Numbered from the stretch's first letter, positions 35,855-45,696 are shown. The stretch: 64,000 nt of DNA from Pirellulaceae bacterium (GCA_019636375.1 JAHBXS010000003.1:62001-126000); one strand, 5' to 3'. The notes: generated from the letters alone by a model not told the origin. A program made the numbers and translations.

Positions 35855-37693
35855 TTATCGCTGTGGTCTACCTTCTTGGTTTTGAGCCGCCATACGCTGA
35901 GCGCGACTGGCTTGGGAAGTCCCCGTTAAATAGTTGTCGATTTGAGCGTCATCACGTAACTTGAGGAAGGTCTCATTCATGGCGATGCGGGTTTTCTTTT
36001 CAAGGATGTCGGATCGCAACGTATCTCGCACAGCATCAAAATCGAAAACCTTGGGCTCGGTGTGTCCCATGCAATAAAGGATGATGTAGTATTGGTCGAC
36101 TTGAACGACCTTCGAGATTTCGCCGACTTTCAGCGAAAACGCTTCCCGCTCAAGTTCTGGTCGGCCACCATGTTTTTGGATTGGAGGCACCAGCCCGTTG
36201 TTGGCTCGCGATGCGTCTTCGATGGAGTATTGAGCGGCAAGTTTTCCGAAAAATTCTTCGGTCGGGTTTCCGCTGGCCATATTCCAAACGGTTAGAGCTC
36301 GGCGATGATCGTTAAGGACAATCGCCAACACTTCGACCTGAGGCCCGAAGTTCGCCTCGAATCCTTTTTGCATATCGTCGTCAGTCACAGAAACACGGTT
36401 GGCAACAAGTTTCTTCAAGGCGCAAGTTGGCCAGACTTCATCTTCAATGTAGAAGTCGATTTTGCTGGCGTCGTTGTTGGTCGTGTAGTTCAACCACGCT
36501 TGAATGTCTACTTCGCCTTGGGCCGTGAGGTAACCAAACGATTCGGCGGCACGGATGATTTCGTTGTCGATGTCTTCGCGGGTCACTTGCTGGCCGCTTT
36601 GCTTAAGAGCCTGCAACAAGAGGGCACGATTGATTTCGATTTCCAGCATGTCGTTTGCGAAACGAGCGATGCACTCTTCGGCCAACATCCGCAGCGGAAT
36701 TTCGTAGTTGTCAACTTTGGCGGCGATACCTGGATGCTGCTTGCTCAGTTCCGGATCGTTCATCACGTTCGTGATGGAGACGGTATCCTGGAGTTGTTTG
36801 AACAGATCTGTAGCGGCGTCGGCAAGTTTAATTTCTGAGATTTTTGAGACTAATTTTTCTTTTTCCATCGCCAACTGCTGCTCGGTCAATTGGATGCCCG
36901 GAAAGAGTCGTTCGCATTGCAGGATCACATATTGATTGGGAGCGATTTCCATAACTTCCGAGATTTGACCCGGAGTCATTGAAAAGATCATACGCTCGAT
37001 ATTTTTCGGGGCACCGGAATGCAAGGCGACGGGAGGCAAGAGCCCTTTCATCGCTTGGCTGGCTGGATTTTTCGAATAACGTTTGGCCAAGTCACCGAAT
37101 TGTTCCGGATTTGCCATTGCCATTTTCAGGAGCTGCTCGGCCTCCTCACGAGAATCGGACACAATCTCGCGAACTTGCACTTTCGGTCCATATTCGAACT
37201 CGATTTGCTCGTCGATTTCGCGAGGCGTGACTTCAATTTGGCCTTGGGCGAGTCGGCGAAGAGCGAGCTGCATCCACACAATGTCGTTTTTGTATTGGTC
37301 TGCGGTAATATTGCGGCGAGAACAAATCGTTTCCATGTATCGCTCACCCGAAAGCCCGACCGCTTTCGCATGATTCAAGATCTCGTCGTTAATATCTCGT
37401 TCAGTGATAACAATGCCACGACGTTGGCATTCGTTGAGAACCAGAATTTTGTTGACGATGTTTTCGAGCACCGTTTTTCCATAGCGTCGAAGGCATTCTT
37501 CCGCCAACGTGTGTCGAGTGATCTGCTCACCGTTGATGACCGCCAAGACCTGCATTTGTTGGTCGGCGTTCGTATTGACAGGGTTCTGAGCGGGGTCAAA
37601 CTGTTGGCCTTGGCTGGGGCTAGCCGTTAACGCCAACGAAAAAGTAATTGCGAGGGTGGCCACAAACAAACGCGGGAACAGATGAGTCATCAC
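35855..37693 (-). CDS. Periplasmic parvulin-type prolyl isomerase/chaperone (SurA-like)
   Basis: A 612-residue secreted protein with a signal peptide (LFVATLAITFSLALTASPSQG). It has two repeated units, each a helical SurA-N-like segment followed by a parvulin domain. The first parvulin is around residues 165-260 (VREIVSDSREEAEQLL...FGDLAKRYS.NPAS...G.LPP). The second is around 445-540 (VLAIVLND...FGKLAAQYSIEDASRANNGLVPPI). SurA proteins escort outer-membrane proteins across the periplasm. The gene is divergent from the LptD-like gene, an obvious candidate client. The ATG at 37693 is followed at once by a second ATG, and either could be used. Confidence 0.88.
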   Translation of the reverse strand: MMTHLFPRLFVATLAITFSLALTASPSQGQQFDPAQNPVNTNADQQMQVLAVINGEQITRHTLAEECLRRYGKTVLENIVNKILVLNECQRRGIVITERDINDEILNHAKAVGLSGERYMETICSRRNITADQYKNDIVWMQLALRRLAQGQIEVTPREIDEQIEFEYGPKVQVREIVSDSREEAEQLLKMAMANPEQFGDLAKRYSKNPASQAMKGLLPPVALHSGAPKNIERMIFSMTPGQISEVMEIAPNQYVILQCERLFPGIQLTEQQLAMEKEKLVSKISEIKLADAATDLFKQLQDTVSITNVMNDPELSKQHPGIAAKVDNYEIPLRMLAEECIARFANDMLEIEINRALLLQALKQSGQQVTREDIDNEIIRAAESFGYLTAQGEVDIQAWLNYTTNNDASKIDFYIEDEVWPTCALKKLVANRVSVTDDDMQKGFEANFGPQVEVLAIVLNDHRRALTVWNMASGNPTEEFFGKLAAQYSIEDASRANNGLVPPIQKHGGRPELEREAFSLKVGEISKVVQVDQYYIILYCMGHTEPKVFDFDAVRDTLRSDILEKKTRIAMNETFLKLRDDAQIDNYLTGTSQASRAQRMAAQNQEGRPQR

Positions 37694-38203
37694 GGTTTCT
37701 CCTTAAACCAAATTGCCTGCTTTTCAAGCGATCAATGGCGGGCAGTATATGCTGGGCTGCGTTTTGGGGTCAAGACAAACTTATCCGGACCAAACCCCGA
37801 AATCGGGTTCACCTAGCTCCGAAGGCACGCATCATCTGAACAGGCTTACCATTGAAGGCTTACCGCCCCACCATCAACCCCATCACCACAACCTCCTGCT
37901 AGCATTCATCTCCGACAAATTCAGGAGCGAAGCCCAACGAGCACCGCCAACCATGATTTCAGGCTACGAAATGGGCGGTTATTAAGAACGTCAATTCTGC
38001 CTTGCTGTCAAATGCGGGGGGCTCTATACTCCGCCACCCCAATTTGTGGGGAACTGGCTCGTGCTGCGCTCGGTTTGTGCGGTGCGCTGTCGTTGCTTGT
38101 TAAGCAGCTATAGGAAGACGAGTCAGGTTTGTTAAGGCTGCGTTGCCTTCGAGTGAGGGTGGCCCTGACCGTATTCTTTTGATCGACTTTTGAGAACGAA
38201 AAC
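37694..38203. other. Intergenic region between divergent envelope genes
   Basis: About 510 bases between the SurA-like and LptD-like genes. It holds the promoter at 38002-38030 on the plus strand. Two short frames on the plus strand carry no protein signature. The rest shows no further repeat or RNA that I recognise. Confidence 0.5.
38002..38030 (+). promoter_or_regulatory. Candidate sigma-70-type promoter for the LptD-like gene
   Basis: TTGCTG (38002-38007) and TATACT (38025-38030) are separated by exactly 17 bases, followed by a leader of about 165 bases before the LptD-like start. Both boxes are one or two changes from consensus. No experimental support is available. Confidence 0.5.
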
Positions 38204-41200
38204 TTGATTCCCCCCAACAGTTCATTCACTTCTGATTGCACGAAAGGATTCGTCAGAGTCCTGCTGCGCAGCGGTGTTTGGATCGGGCTGTTGCTGAGTA
38301 TTTTTTTGGCAACAAGCTGGGGTACACGACTGCGGGGACAAGACATCGCTTATGAACCGCCGGCGCTACACCATTCTGTCAAACTCTCTTCGAAGCGAGC
38401 CAAAACTTGGAAGCAAGGGGCCTACGATGCGATCTATCTCGCGGGCAACGTCAGCATCCGCCAAGGGGAAATGGAGATCACGGCCAATGAAGCCCTGGTG
38501 TTCGTCCACTCTCGTGACGACCTACTGTTCAAAGACGGAGATGAACCGGACGCTGCTCCGGCATACAAGGCCCTGATCTTGGCTGAGGGACTTGTGGAAG
38601 TCATGCTCCCTTCGCAACGCTCCGATGGCTCCCCCAATCGCTTGGTCGATGCCGAGTGGTTTGGACGGATGTATACGGATGTTGCTGTTGAGATTCCGGT
38701 CGATGCGCAGACAATCGCCGCTGAAGATGCTCCGGCAATTGTCGAACGGCTGCAGGCGGCTTTGGAAAATTCCATTACTCCGCGAGTGCAATTGGCAACC
38801 CACACTGAAGCCGAAATGCCGCTCGCCGGAATGCCTCAAGACGGACCGGCTCCCGGTTCCTCCCCCCAACAAGTCATCAATCCGCTTACCGGCGAAATCA
38901 CAACGATCTACCCGCAAGCGGAAGGAGTCGAACTCTATCGCCCGGCTCAAGATAATCAACCGCAGACCGTCCCGTCCGTACGACAAGGGGCATCGCGAGG
39001 GCAGGGGACGACCGTGAATATTGTGGCTCGCGATTCGGTGGTCGATTTCAATCTGCGCAGCGAGACCAGCAAAACCAACCCCAACGAGCGACTGTTCATC
39101 GGCACAGGGGGAGTTCGCGTGACGATCGACAGCCCCGATATTCGTGGGATGGATGCCTTGCAAAACGACGGGGGCCGAGTCGTCGTCATCCTTGCTGACA
39201 ACCTCGTCGCCTGGCAATCGACTCAGTACGACGGCTCGTCGACTTGGGAATTGTATTTGGAGGGGAACGTTGTTTTCAGCAAAGGGACCCGCACGATTTT
39301 TGCGGATCAAATGTATTACGACGCGACCCGATCTCGCGGGACGATCTTGAATGCCGACATGCTGACCCCCGTTCAGCGTTACGAAGGGCTTGTGCGGATG
39401 AAGGCGAAAGTGATCGAGCAAATCGACCAAGACACGCTGGCCGCTTACGGGGCTGCCTTCACGACCAGTCGAATGGGGGTACCGCGTTACTGGTTGCAAA
39501 GTGACGCGATAGAAATTTCTCGTTCGCCTGCGGCAGTCGTGGACAATGCGGGAAGGCCGATGTTCGATCCGCAGACGGGCGAACTGCAGACCAACGATGA
39601 ATACATTGCGGAGAGTCGTAATAACTTTTTATACGTCGCCGACCGCCCCGTTTTTTACTGGCCGCGCAATCGAACGAACTTAAGTGACCCTGGTGTCTAT
39701 CTCGAACAATTTCGAATCGCCAACGACCGGATGTTCGGTTTCCAAGTCCACACCGCTTGGAACATGCATCAACTTTTGGGGGTTCGGAACCGTCCGGAGA
39801 ATACTCGCTGGCTGGGCTTGGTTGACTACTTGAGCGAACGCGGACTGGGCTTTGGTGCCGAACTGGATTACTCGCGACAAAGCTGGATCGGTTTACCAGG
39901 AGATGTTGATGGCTACTACCGGAGTTGGTTTATTCGCGATTCGGGAAGGGATCGGCTTGGGCGAGGACGCCTCAATCTCGAGCCTGAAAAAGAAAATCGT
40001 GGAAATATTTTATTACGGCAGCGAAATCGATTTGAACCGGGCTATTCTCTTCGATCAGAAATCGGCTTTATTACGGACAGGAATTTTTTGGAGCAGTATT
40101 ACCAGCGTCGTTGGGATACTGAAAAAGACTACACAACCGGCCTATGGTTGGAACGAAACGTGGGAACACAATCGTTTAATGTTTTGGGCAACTATCAAGT
40201 CAACGAATTCTTCTCGCAAACATCATGGCTGCCGCGGGCCGACCATTTCGTCATTGGCCAGCCCCTTTTTAATGGCCGTTTGACTTATCATGCTCACTCG
40301 CACATCGGCTATGCGAGGTTCCGTGAAGCGACTTCACCGCTCGATCCGGCCGATTTGTTGCCGTTTTCGAATTTGGCTTGGGAGACTCCAAAGGCGACGG
40401 GGGTAAGAGCGGGGACACGGCACCAGATCGAGGCTCCCTTCCAACTTGGTCCGTTGAAGGTCATCCCTTACGGCTTGGGAGACGCTACCTACTGGCAACA
40501 GGACCTCAATCAAGATGACATGTTGCGGGGGTATGGCCAAGTCGGAATTCGGACAAGTCTGCCGTTTTGGAAAGTCGATCCGACGGTGCAGAGCATTCTA
40601 TGGAACGTTAACGGATTGGCTCATAAGGTCACTCTGGAATCCGATATATTCTTCGCCGATGCCTCACAAGACCTTGATCGCTTGCCGCTCTACGATCCAC
40701 TAGACGATGATTCGCAGGAAGCCTTTCGCCGTCGGCTGGCGTTCAATTCGTTTGGCTTGCCGCCGGGTGTATTCGTTCCGATGCAATACGACGAGCGTTA
40801 TTTTGCGCTCCGTCGTGGAATGCAAAACTGGGTCACGGCCCCTTCGGCGGAAATTGCCGACGACCTGGCCGTCATGCGATTCGGGGCCAACCAACGTTGG
40901 CAAACAAAACGAGGGATGCCCGGTCAAGAACGGATCATCGACTGGGTGACACTCAACACGCACGTCACTTTGTTTCCCAATGCGGATCGAGACAACTTTG
41001 GTCAAGAGTGGGGCATGTTCAACTACGACTTTAGTTGGTTCCTGGGGGACCGCGTCAGTATTTTGTCGGATGGACACGCAGATTTCTTTTCTCAAGGCCT
41101 GCGGACAGCCAGTCTCGGATTGCGACTGGGGCGACCGGAAAACGGAAGCGTTTACTTCGGCTACCGCTCGATCGAGGGCCCCATCAGCAGCAACCTCCTC

Positions 41201-41470
41201 AACGCAGCCCTTGTTTATCGCATGAGCGACAAGTGGGGAATTCGAGCGAACGCCATGTATGACTTGAGTGAATCGGGAACATTGGGCAACTCAGTCAATT
41301 TGGTTTACATCGGCGAGTCGTTCTTGTGGCGATTCGGGACGTTTGCCGATTTCAATCGTGAGAACTACACGTTTCAGTTTGGCATTGAACCGCGATTCCT
41401 TAACCGCCCAAGAATGTTCCGGCCTGGCAATGTCGCCGTTGGACCGGCGGGAAGTCGTTGGTTGGAGTAA
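38204..41470 (+). CDS. LptD-like outer-membrane assembly protein
   Basis: The 1088-residue protein starts with a hydrophobic signal (GVWIGLLLSIFLATSWGT). OstA-like jellyroll repeats follow: AIYLAGNVSIRQGEMEITANEALVF, FIGTGGVRVTI..., and WELYLEGNVVFSKGTRTIFADQMYYD. The long C-terminal region (about residues 480-1070) alternates aromatic/aliphatic strands with turns, as in the LptD beta-barrel. LptD inserts LPS into the outer membrane of Gram-negative bacteria together with LptE. The size exceeds that of E. coli LptD (784). The start is TTG 38204, the only plausible one ahead of the signal sequence, with weak ribosome-binding context. Homology is to the fold as a whole; strand-level residues were not verified. 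The dgkA gene follows in the same direction after 8 bases. Confidence 0.82.
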   Translation: MIPPNSSFTSDCTKGFVRVLLRSGVWIGLLLSIFLATSWGTRLRGQDIAYEPPALHHSVKLSSKRAKTWKQGAYDAIYLAGNVSIRQGEMEITANEALVFVHSRDDLLFKDGDEPDAAPAYKALILAEGLVEVMLPSQRSDGSPNRLVDAEWFGRMYTDVAVEIPVDAQTIAAEDAPAIVERLQAALENSITPRVQLATHTEAEMPLAGMPQDGPAPGSSPQQVINPLTGEITTIYPQAEGVELYRPAQDNQPQTVPSVRQGASRGQGTTVNIVARDSVVDFNLRSETSKTNPNERLFIGTGGVRVTIDSPDIRGMDALQNDGGRVVVILADNLVAWQSTQYDGSSTWELYLEGNVVFSKGTRTIFADQMYYDATRSRGTILNADMLTPVQRYEGLVRMKAKVIEQIDQDTLAAYGAAFTTSRMGVPRYWLQSDAIEISRSPAAVVDNAGRPMFDPQTGELQTNDEYIAESRNNFLYVADRPVFYWPRNRTNLSDPGVYLEQFRIANDRMFGFQVHTAWNMHQLLGVRNRPENTRWLGLVDYLSERGLGFGAELDYSRQSWIGLPGDVDGYYRSWFIRDSGRDRLGRGRLNLEPEKENRGNILLRQRNRFEPGYSLRSEIGFITDRNFLEQYYQRRWDTEKDYTTGLWLERNVGTQSFNVLGNYQVNEFFSQTSWLPRADHFVIGQPLFNGRLTYHAHSHIGYARFREATSPLDPADLLPFSNLAWETPKATGVRAGTRHQIEAPFQLGPLKVIPYGLGDATYWQQDLNQDDMLRGYGQVGIRTSLPFWKVDPTVQSILWNVNGLAHKVTLESDIFFADASQDLDRLPLYDPLDDDSQEAFRRRLAFNSFGLPPGVFVPMQYDERYFALRRGMQNWVTAPSAEIADDLAVMRFGANQRWQTKRGMPGQERIIDWVTLNTHVTLFPNADRDNFGQEWGMFNYDFSWFLGDRVSILSDGHADFFSQGLRTASLGLRLGRPENGSVYFGYRSIEGPISSNLLNAALVYRMSDKWGIRANAMYDLSESGTLGNSVNLVYIGESFLWRFGTFADFNRENYTFQFGIEPRFLNRPRMFRPGNVAVGPAGSRWLE

Positions 41471-41478
41471 CCTGACGC

Positions 41479-41865
41479 ATGGGATCGCATCAAGAATTTC
41501 ACCATCGCCATTGGGGTGAAAAATTTTTCCGGGCTGCCCAAGGTGTTTTGTGGGGGATACGCGGTCGATCGACCTGGATTGACGGAGGATTTGCGTTTCA
41601 TCTGGCGGCGACCTTGGCGGTGGTTGGGCTTGCGGCTTGGTTTTCTATCACTGCGGGAGAGTGGGCACTCCTGCTCGTTTGCGTCGGCTTGGTCTGGACG
41701 ACTGAGCTTTTAAACGCGGCGGTCGAGATGTTGAGCAGAGCGGTTACAAAAGACTATAATCGTGAGGTTGAAATGGCTCTCGACACCTCCGCTGGAGCGG
41801 TTCTGGTTGCGAGCCTCATCGCGGCGACTGTCGCGGTGATTATTTTTCTGCCCAAATTTTTGTAA
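41479..41865 (+). CDS. dgkA: Diacylglycerol kinase (prokaryotic DgkA type)
   Basis: Small integral-membrane lipid kinase of 128 residues recycling diacylglycerol to phosphatidic acid, or undecaprenol in some bacteria. It has three hydrophobic helices (about 45-62, 63-82, 105-123). The catalytic motif region is ELLNAAVEMLSRAVTKDYNREVEMALDTSAGAVL, with the Glu of TTELLNAAVE and the Asp/Glu residues preceding the last helix. A short N-terminal amphipathic stretch with several His and Trp precedes it. It starts eight bases after the LptD-like gene and ends five bases before the semialdehyde dehydrogenase, so it sits in a compact transcript. Confidence 0.88.
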   Translation: MGSHQEFHHRHWGEKFFRAAQGVLWGIRGRSTWIDGGFAFHLAATLAVVGLAAWFSITAGEWALLLVCVGLVWTTELLNAAVEMLSRAVTKDYNREVEMALDTSAGAVLVASLIAATVAVIIFLPKFL

Positions 41866-41870
41866 CTTTA

Positions 41871-43490
41871 ATGAACGACCCAACCTCACAGGTTTTTCCC
41901 GTGTGGCTCGGAGGTGAGTGGTGTGCCGCTTCGTCGAACGAGTCATTATCTGCCCACAATCCCCAAACTGGCGAAGGACTTTCTGAATGCTATCCGGTCA
42001 GCACATGGGATGATCTTGAAACCTCATTGGCTTATGCGACTGAAGCGTTCGAAGCCCTCCGCTTGGTCGCTCCTCAACGGCTGGCTCAATTTCTCGACGA
42101 CTACGCGACTCGAATCGAGCGGGATGCTGAAAGACTCGCTGCCGCCGCATCGATTGAAACGGGGCTCCCCGTTGCTCCCCGTTTGAAAGATGTCGAGATT
42201 CCCCGCACGGTCAATCAACTTCGGCAAGCGGCCAAAGCAGCTGCGGATGGCAGTTGGGCATTGCCGACAATCGATTCGCAAAACAACATTCGCTCCTGTC
42301 ATGTCGCGATTGGTCCTGTCGTGGTGTTTGGGCCAAACAATTTCCCCTTCGCCTACAATGCCATTGCCGGTGGTGATTTCGCTTCGGCAATCGCGGCAGG
42401 GAATCCGGTGATCGCCAAGGCTCACCCGGCCCACCCGACGACCACTCGTTTGCTGGCCGAACATTGCGCGGCGGCGGTCGAGGCGGCGGGGCTTCCGGCT
42501 GCGACGGTCCAGTTGCTGTACCAATTTTCGTCAGACGATGGTTTGCGGTTGGTGGGCGATTCGCGAGTGGCCGCGTTTGGCTTTACGGGGAGTCGCTCGG
42601 CAGGCTTGGCCCTCAAGGCGGCATGTGATGCAGTAGGCACGCCGTCTTATTTGGAGATGAGTAGCGTGAACCCCGTCGTGGTCCTTTCAGGGGCTTTGGA
42701 AGAACGGCTCGATGATGTGGTCGATAAGTTCTGCACAAGCTGCCTGATGGCAACCGGCCAATTCTGCACCAACCCTGGACTTGTCATCTTGATCGAAGGC
42801 TCGAACACCGACGCCTTTATCGAAAAGGTTGGCAAGCGATTTGCCGAGACTCCGGGTGGCGTCTTGCTGACCCAGGGAGTCCAAGCATCCTTGGCAGCCG
42901 GAGTCGCCAAAGTCCTTGCAGCGGGAGCCGAAGCGGTTGCCGGTGGCGGGATCAATTCGGGACCCGCGATTTCCTTTCAAAACACGTTGCTCCGCGTTTC
43001 CGGTGCGAAGTTTTTGCAAAATCCAGAAGTCTTTCAAACGGAGATGTTCGGCAATGCGTCGCTGTTCGTTGTGGCTGCGGATGTCGCGGAAGTTCTGGAA
43101 ATCATCGCTCATCTGGAAGGGAATTTAACGGGGACGATTTTCAGCGCGAGTTCTTCAGGGACTGACGAACAAGACTACCAGCGCATCGCACCGAGACTTC
43201 GCCAAAAAGTGGGAAGACTCAACGACGACAAGATGCCGACCGGAGTTTTGGTTACGGCAGCCATGAATCACGGCGGACCCTTTCCAGCCACTGGCCATGC
43301 GGGTTTTACGGCAGTTGGGTTTCCGGCCTGTGTGCGAAGGTTTTCGATGCTGCAATGTTTTGATGGGGTCCGACACGAGCACCTTCCCGAACTGTTACGC
43401 GATCCCAATCCGACCGGGAAGACGTGGCGTTTGATCGATGGAGGTTGGTCGCAAGGGGACGTGGCCACTGCGGCTGCGGCGACCCGATGA
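41871..43490 (+). CDS. Aldehyde dehydrogenase, probable alpha-ketoglutarate semialdehyde dehydrogenase
   Basis: NAD(P)-dependent aldehyde dehydrogenase of 539 residues. The nucleotide-binding part contains GPVVVFGPNNFPFAYN, AHPAHPTT and GFTGSR. YLEMSSVNPVVV supplies the general-base Glu, and GQFCTNPG the catalytic Cys (C299). The relatively long C-terminus with RFSMLQCFDG and TW resembles the type III ketoglutarate-semialdehyde dehydrogenases of hydroxyproline catabolism, which would oxidise 2,5-dioxopentanoate to 2-oxoglutarate. Support comes mainly from the two following genes of the same pathway, which are linked by ATGA overlaps. The specificity remains an inference from context. Confidence 0.85.
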   Translation: MNDPTSQVFPVWLGGEWCAASSNESLSAHNPQTGEGLSECYPVSTWDDLETSLAYATEAFEALRLVAPQRLAQFLDDYATRIERDAERLAAAASIETGLPVAPRLKDVEIPRTVNQLRQAAKAAADGSWALPTIDSQNNIRSCHVAIGPVVVFGPNNFPFAYNAIAGGDFASAIAAGNPVIAKAHPAHPTTTRLLAEHCAAAVEAAGLPAATVQLLYQFSSDDGLRLVGDSRVAAFGFTGSRSAGLALKAACDAVGTPSYLEMSSVNPVVVLSGALEERLDDVVDKFCTSCLMATGQFCTNPGLVILIEGSNTDAFIEKVGKRFAETPGGVLLTQGVQASLAAGVAKVLAAGAEAVAGGGINSGPAISFQNTLLRVSGAKFLQNPEVFQTEMFGNASLFVVAADVAEVLEIIAHLEGNLTGTIFSASSSGTDEQDYQRIAPRLRQKVGRLNDDKMPTGVLVTAAMNHGGPFPATGHAGFTAVGFPACVRRFSMLQCFDGVRHEHLPELLRDPNPTGKTWRLIDGGWSQGDVATAAAATR

Positions 43491-44446
43491 CCCAATCTGT
43501 TGAGTTGCCAGATTTCATTCGCGTCGTCGATTCGCATACTGGCGGAGAGCCGACTCGAGTGATCATTGAAAACGGCCCCGACTTGGGGAGCGGACCGTTG
43601 GCGGAACGCCGGGACCGGTTCCGCGATGCCTTTGATCACTTTCGCCAAGGGGTAATTTTAGAGCCTCGCGGTTCTGATGTCTTGGTGGGAGCATTGCCGG
43701 TGTTGCCACACGATGCAAGTTGTTCGCTCGGAGTGATTTTTTTTAACAACGCCGGTTATCTCGGAATGTGCGGGCACGGGATGATTGGTTTTTTGATCAC
43801 ACTGCTGCATTTGGGGCGGATCAAAGTTGGAGAGCATCTCATTGAAACGCCGGTTGGTATTGTGCGAACTGTCTTACACAACGAACACCGCGCGACGGTC
43901 TTTAACGTTCCGAGTTTTCGCAGTCGCGAGAGGGTGGCCGTTGATGTCGCGGGTGTCGGGACAGTGACCGGCGATATCGCCTGGGGCGGGAATTGGTTTT
44001 TTCTAGTTCGCGATTCAAAAGAGCGAGTGACTTTGAAAAACTTGGCTCGCTTGCAATGGCTAACTGATCAGATTCAAAATGCCCTGGACGAGCAAGGGAT
44101 CATGGCTCCGAACGGCGGTCGGATTGATCATGTTGAAATTTTTGGCCCAGGTGATGCCGTGAATGCTGACTCGCAGAACTTCGTGCGTTGTCCGGGTGGA
44201 GCCTACGACCGCTCCCCCTGCGGGACGGGAACGAGTGCCAAGTTAGCTTGTTTGGCCGCCGATGGAACACTTGCCCCCGGTCAAGTTTGGCGGCAGGCCA
44301 GCATCATCGGCAGCATCTTCGAGGCTCGATACCAATGGGCCGGCGAACAGATCATCCCTGAAATCACAGGCGAGGCTTATGTGATTGGCGACAACGAATT
44401 GAGGTTTTCTTCGCAGGACCCCTTTAAGTACGGAATCCAGTCATGA
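43487..44446 (+). CDS. 4-hydroxyproline 2-epimerase (proline racemase family)
   Basis: Cofactor-independent epimerase of 319 residues converting trans-4-hydroxy-L-proline to cis-4-hydroxy-D-proline. Both catalytic cysteines are present: C95 in MCGHGMIG and C245 in SPCGTGTS. This excludes the dehydratase-type paralogues, which have other residues there. Other signatures are VVDSHTGGEPTR near the N-terminus and EPRGSDVLVGALPV. The frame starts earlier at 43424, inside the dehydrogenase gene, but ATG 43487 overlaps that gene's stop (ATGA), a natural coupled start. The oxidoreductase follows with another ATGA overlap. Secure on family; racemase of proline itself is the main alternative and is unlikely because of the operon. 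Confidence 0.93.
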   Translation: MTQSVELPDFIRVVDSHTGGEPTRVIIENGPDLGSGPLAERRDRFRDAFDHFRQGVILEPRGSDVLVGALPVLPHDASCSLGVIFFNNAGYLGMCGHGMIGFLITLLHLGRIKVGEHLIETPVGIVRTVLHNEHRATVFNVPSFRSRERVAVDVAGVGTVTGDIAWGGNWFFLVRDSKERVTLKNLARLQWLTDQIQNALDEQGIMAPNGGRIDHVEIFGPGDAVNADSQNFVRCPGGAYDRSPCGTGTSAKLACLAADGTLAPGQVWRQASIIGSIFEARYQWAGEQIIPEITGEAYVIGDNELRFSSQDPFKYGIQS

Positions 44447-45696
44447 GTAGTCAACATACGGTGATCGTCGGTGGCGGGATTATCGGCACGCTGTGCGGTT
44501 GGTATCTGACCGAGGCGGGGCACCGGGTAACCATTGTGGATCGGGGAGCATTCGGTGCCGCTTGCTCAAAAAGCAATTGCGGGTACGTCAGCCCAAGTCA
44601 CGTTCTTCCGCTAACGGCTCCAGGAGTGATTTGGAAATCGCTCAAGTCGATGACTTCGGGAGACTCTCCGTTTTACGTCAAGCCGACTCTCAATTTGCAA
44701 CGGCTCGGTTGGTTTTTTAAATTCGCCCGACGATGTAACGAACGCGACATGCTGGAGGCGGCGGGTGTGCTGCATGAATTACTGCAAACTTCCAAGCAAC
44801 TCTACGAGGACCTGATCGAAGGGGAAGGGCTGGAGTGCGAGTGGCGCAAGGACGGATTGTTATTCGTCTACAAAAGCGTTCACGAGTTCGAAGAGTATGC
44901 CAAGGTCAATCAAATGACCAGCGAACGCTTCGGCGTTTCGGCTAAACCGCTGGATGCCGCCGAGTTAGTGAAGTTCGAACCGGCACTGCGCGAGGGTTTA
45001 GGAGGGGCGTGGTTTTTTGACTGCGATGCTCATTTGCGTCCCGACCGCTTGTTGGCAGCGCTGCGAGCAAAACTTGAGTCGCGCGGAGCGACGTTTTTAG
45101 AAAACACCGAGGTCAAGGAACTGATCAACGAGGGATCTCATGTGCGCGGAGTACGCACAACGATGGGTGAAATCATTGGGGATCGATTCGTGGTCGCGAC
45201 CGGGGCTTGGACCCCATTTTTGAATCAGCAGTTGGGTTTGAAAATCCCCATCCAGCCGGGCAAGGGCTACTCGCTCACGATGCCCCGTCCACAGAATTGT
45301 CCGCGGCTGCCCATGATTTTCGAGGAACATCGCGTGGCGATCACACCGATGGATTCTGGATACCGCATCGGGTCGACGATGGAGTTTGTGGGCTACGACG
45401 ATTCGATCAACGAGCGGCGGTTGAATTTGCTCAAGAGATCGGCGGAGATTTATTTGCGAGAGCCTTACACCGAGCCGATCGAGGAACGTTGGTTCGGTTG
45501 GCGTCCGATGACCTGGGACAGCAAACCCTTGATCGACCGCGTGCCCAAATTCTCCAATGTCTGGTTGGCTGCGGGACATAACATGCTCGGCTTGTCGCTC
45601 GGAGCGGTTACTGGGAAAATGATCACGCAACTGATCAACCAGGAAACCCCGATCGTCGATCCGCGTGGAGTCGGACTGGCAAGGCTTTCCAGGTGA
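44443..45696 (+). CDS. FAD-dependent oxidoreductase, probable D-hydroxyproline dehydrogenase
   Basis: DAO-family flavoenzyme of 417 residues. The dinucleotide motif is VIVGGGIIGTLCGWYLTEAGHRVTIVDR. GAACSKSNCGYVSPSHVLPLTAPG follows, and the C-terminal FAD contacts are WFGWRPMTWDSKPLIDRVPKFSNVWLAAGHNMLG. This type resembles D-amino-acid or D-hydroxyproline dehydrogenases such as DadA-like enzymes. In this operon it should oxidise cis-4-hydroxy-D-proline to pyrroline-4-hydroxy-2-carboxylate. The ATG overlaps the epimerase stop by four bases. The single-subunit form needs no separate ferredoxin-like partner. No recognised signal peptide. Confidence 0.88.
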   Translation: MSSQHTVIVGGGIIGTLCGWYLTEAGHRVTIVDRGAFGAACSKSNCGYVSPSHVLPLTAPGVIWKSLKSMTSGDSPFYVKPTLNLQRLGWFFKFARRCNERDMLEAAGVLHELLQTSKQLYEDLIEGEGLECEWRKDGLLFVYKSVHEFEEYAKVNQMTSERFGVSAKPLDAAELVKFEPALREGLGGAWFFDCDAHLRPDRLLAALRAKLESRGATFLENTEVKELINEGSHVRGVRTTMGEIIGDRFVVATGAWTPFLNQQLGLKIPIQPGKGYSLTMPRPQNCPRLPMIFEEHRVAITPMDSGYRIGSTMEFVGYDDSINERRLNLLKRSAEIYLREPYTEPIEERWFGWRPMTWDSKPLIDRVPKFSNVWLAAGHNMLGLSLGAVTGKMITQLINQETPIVDPRGVGLARLSR

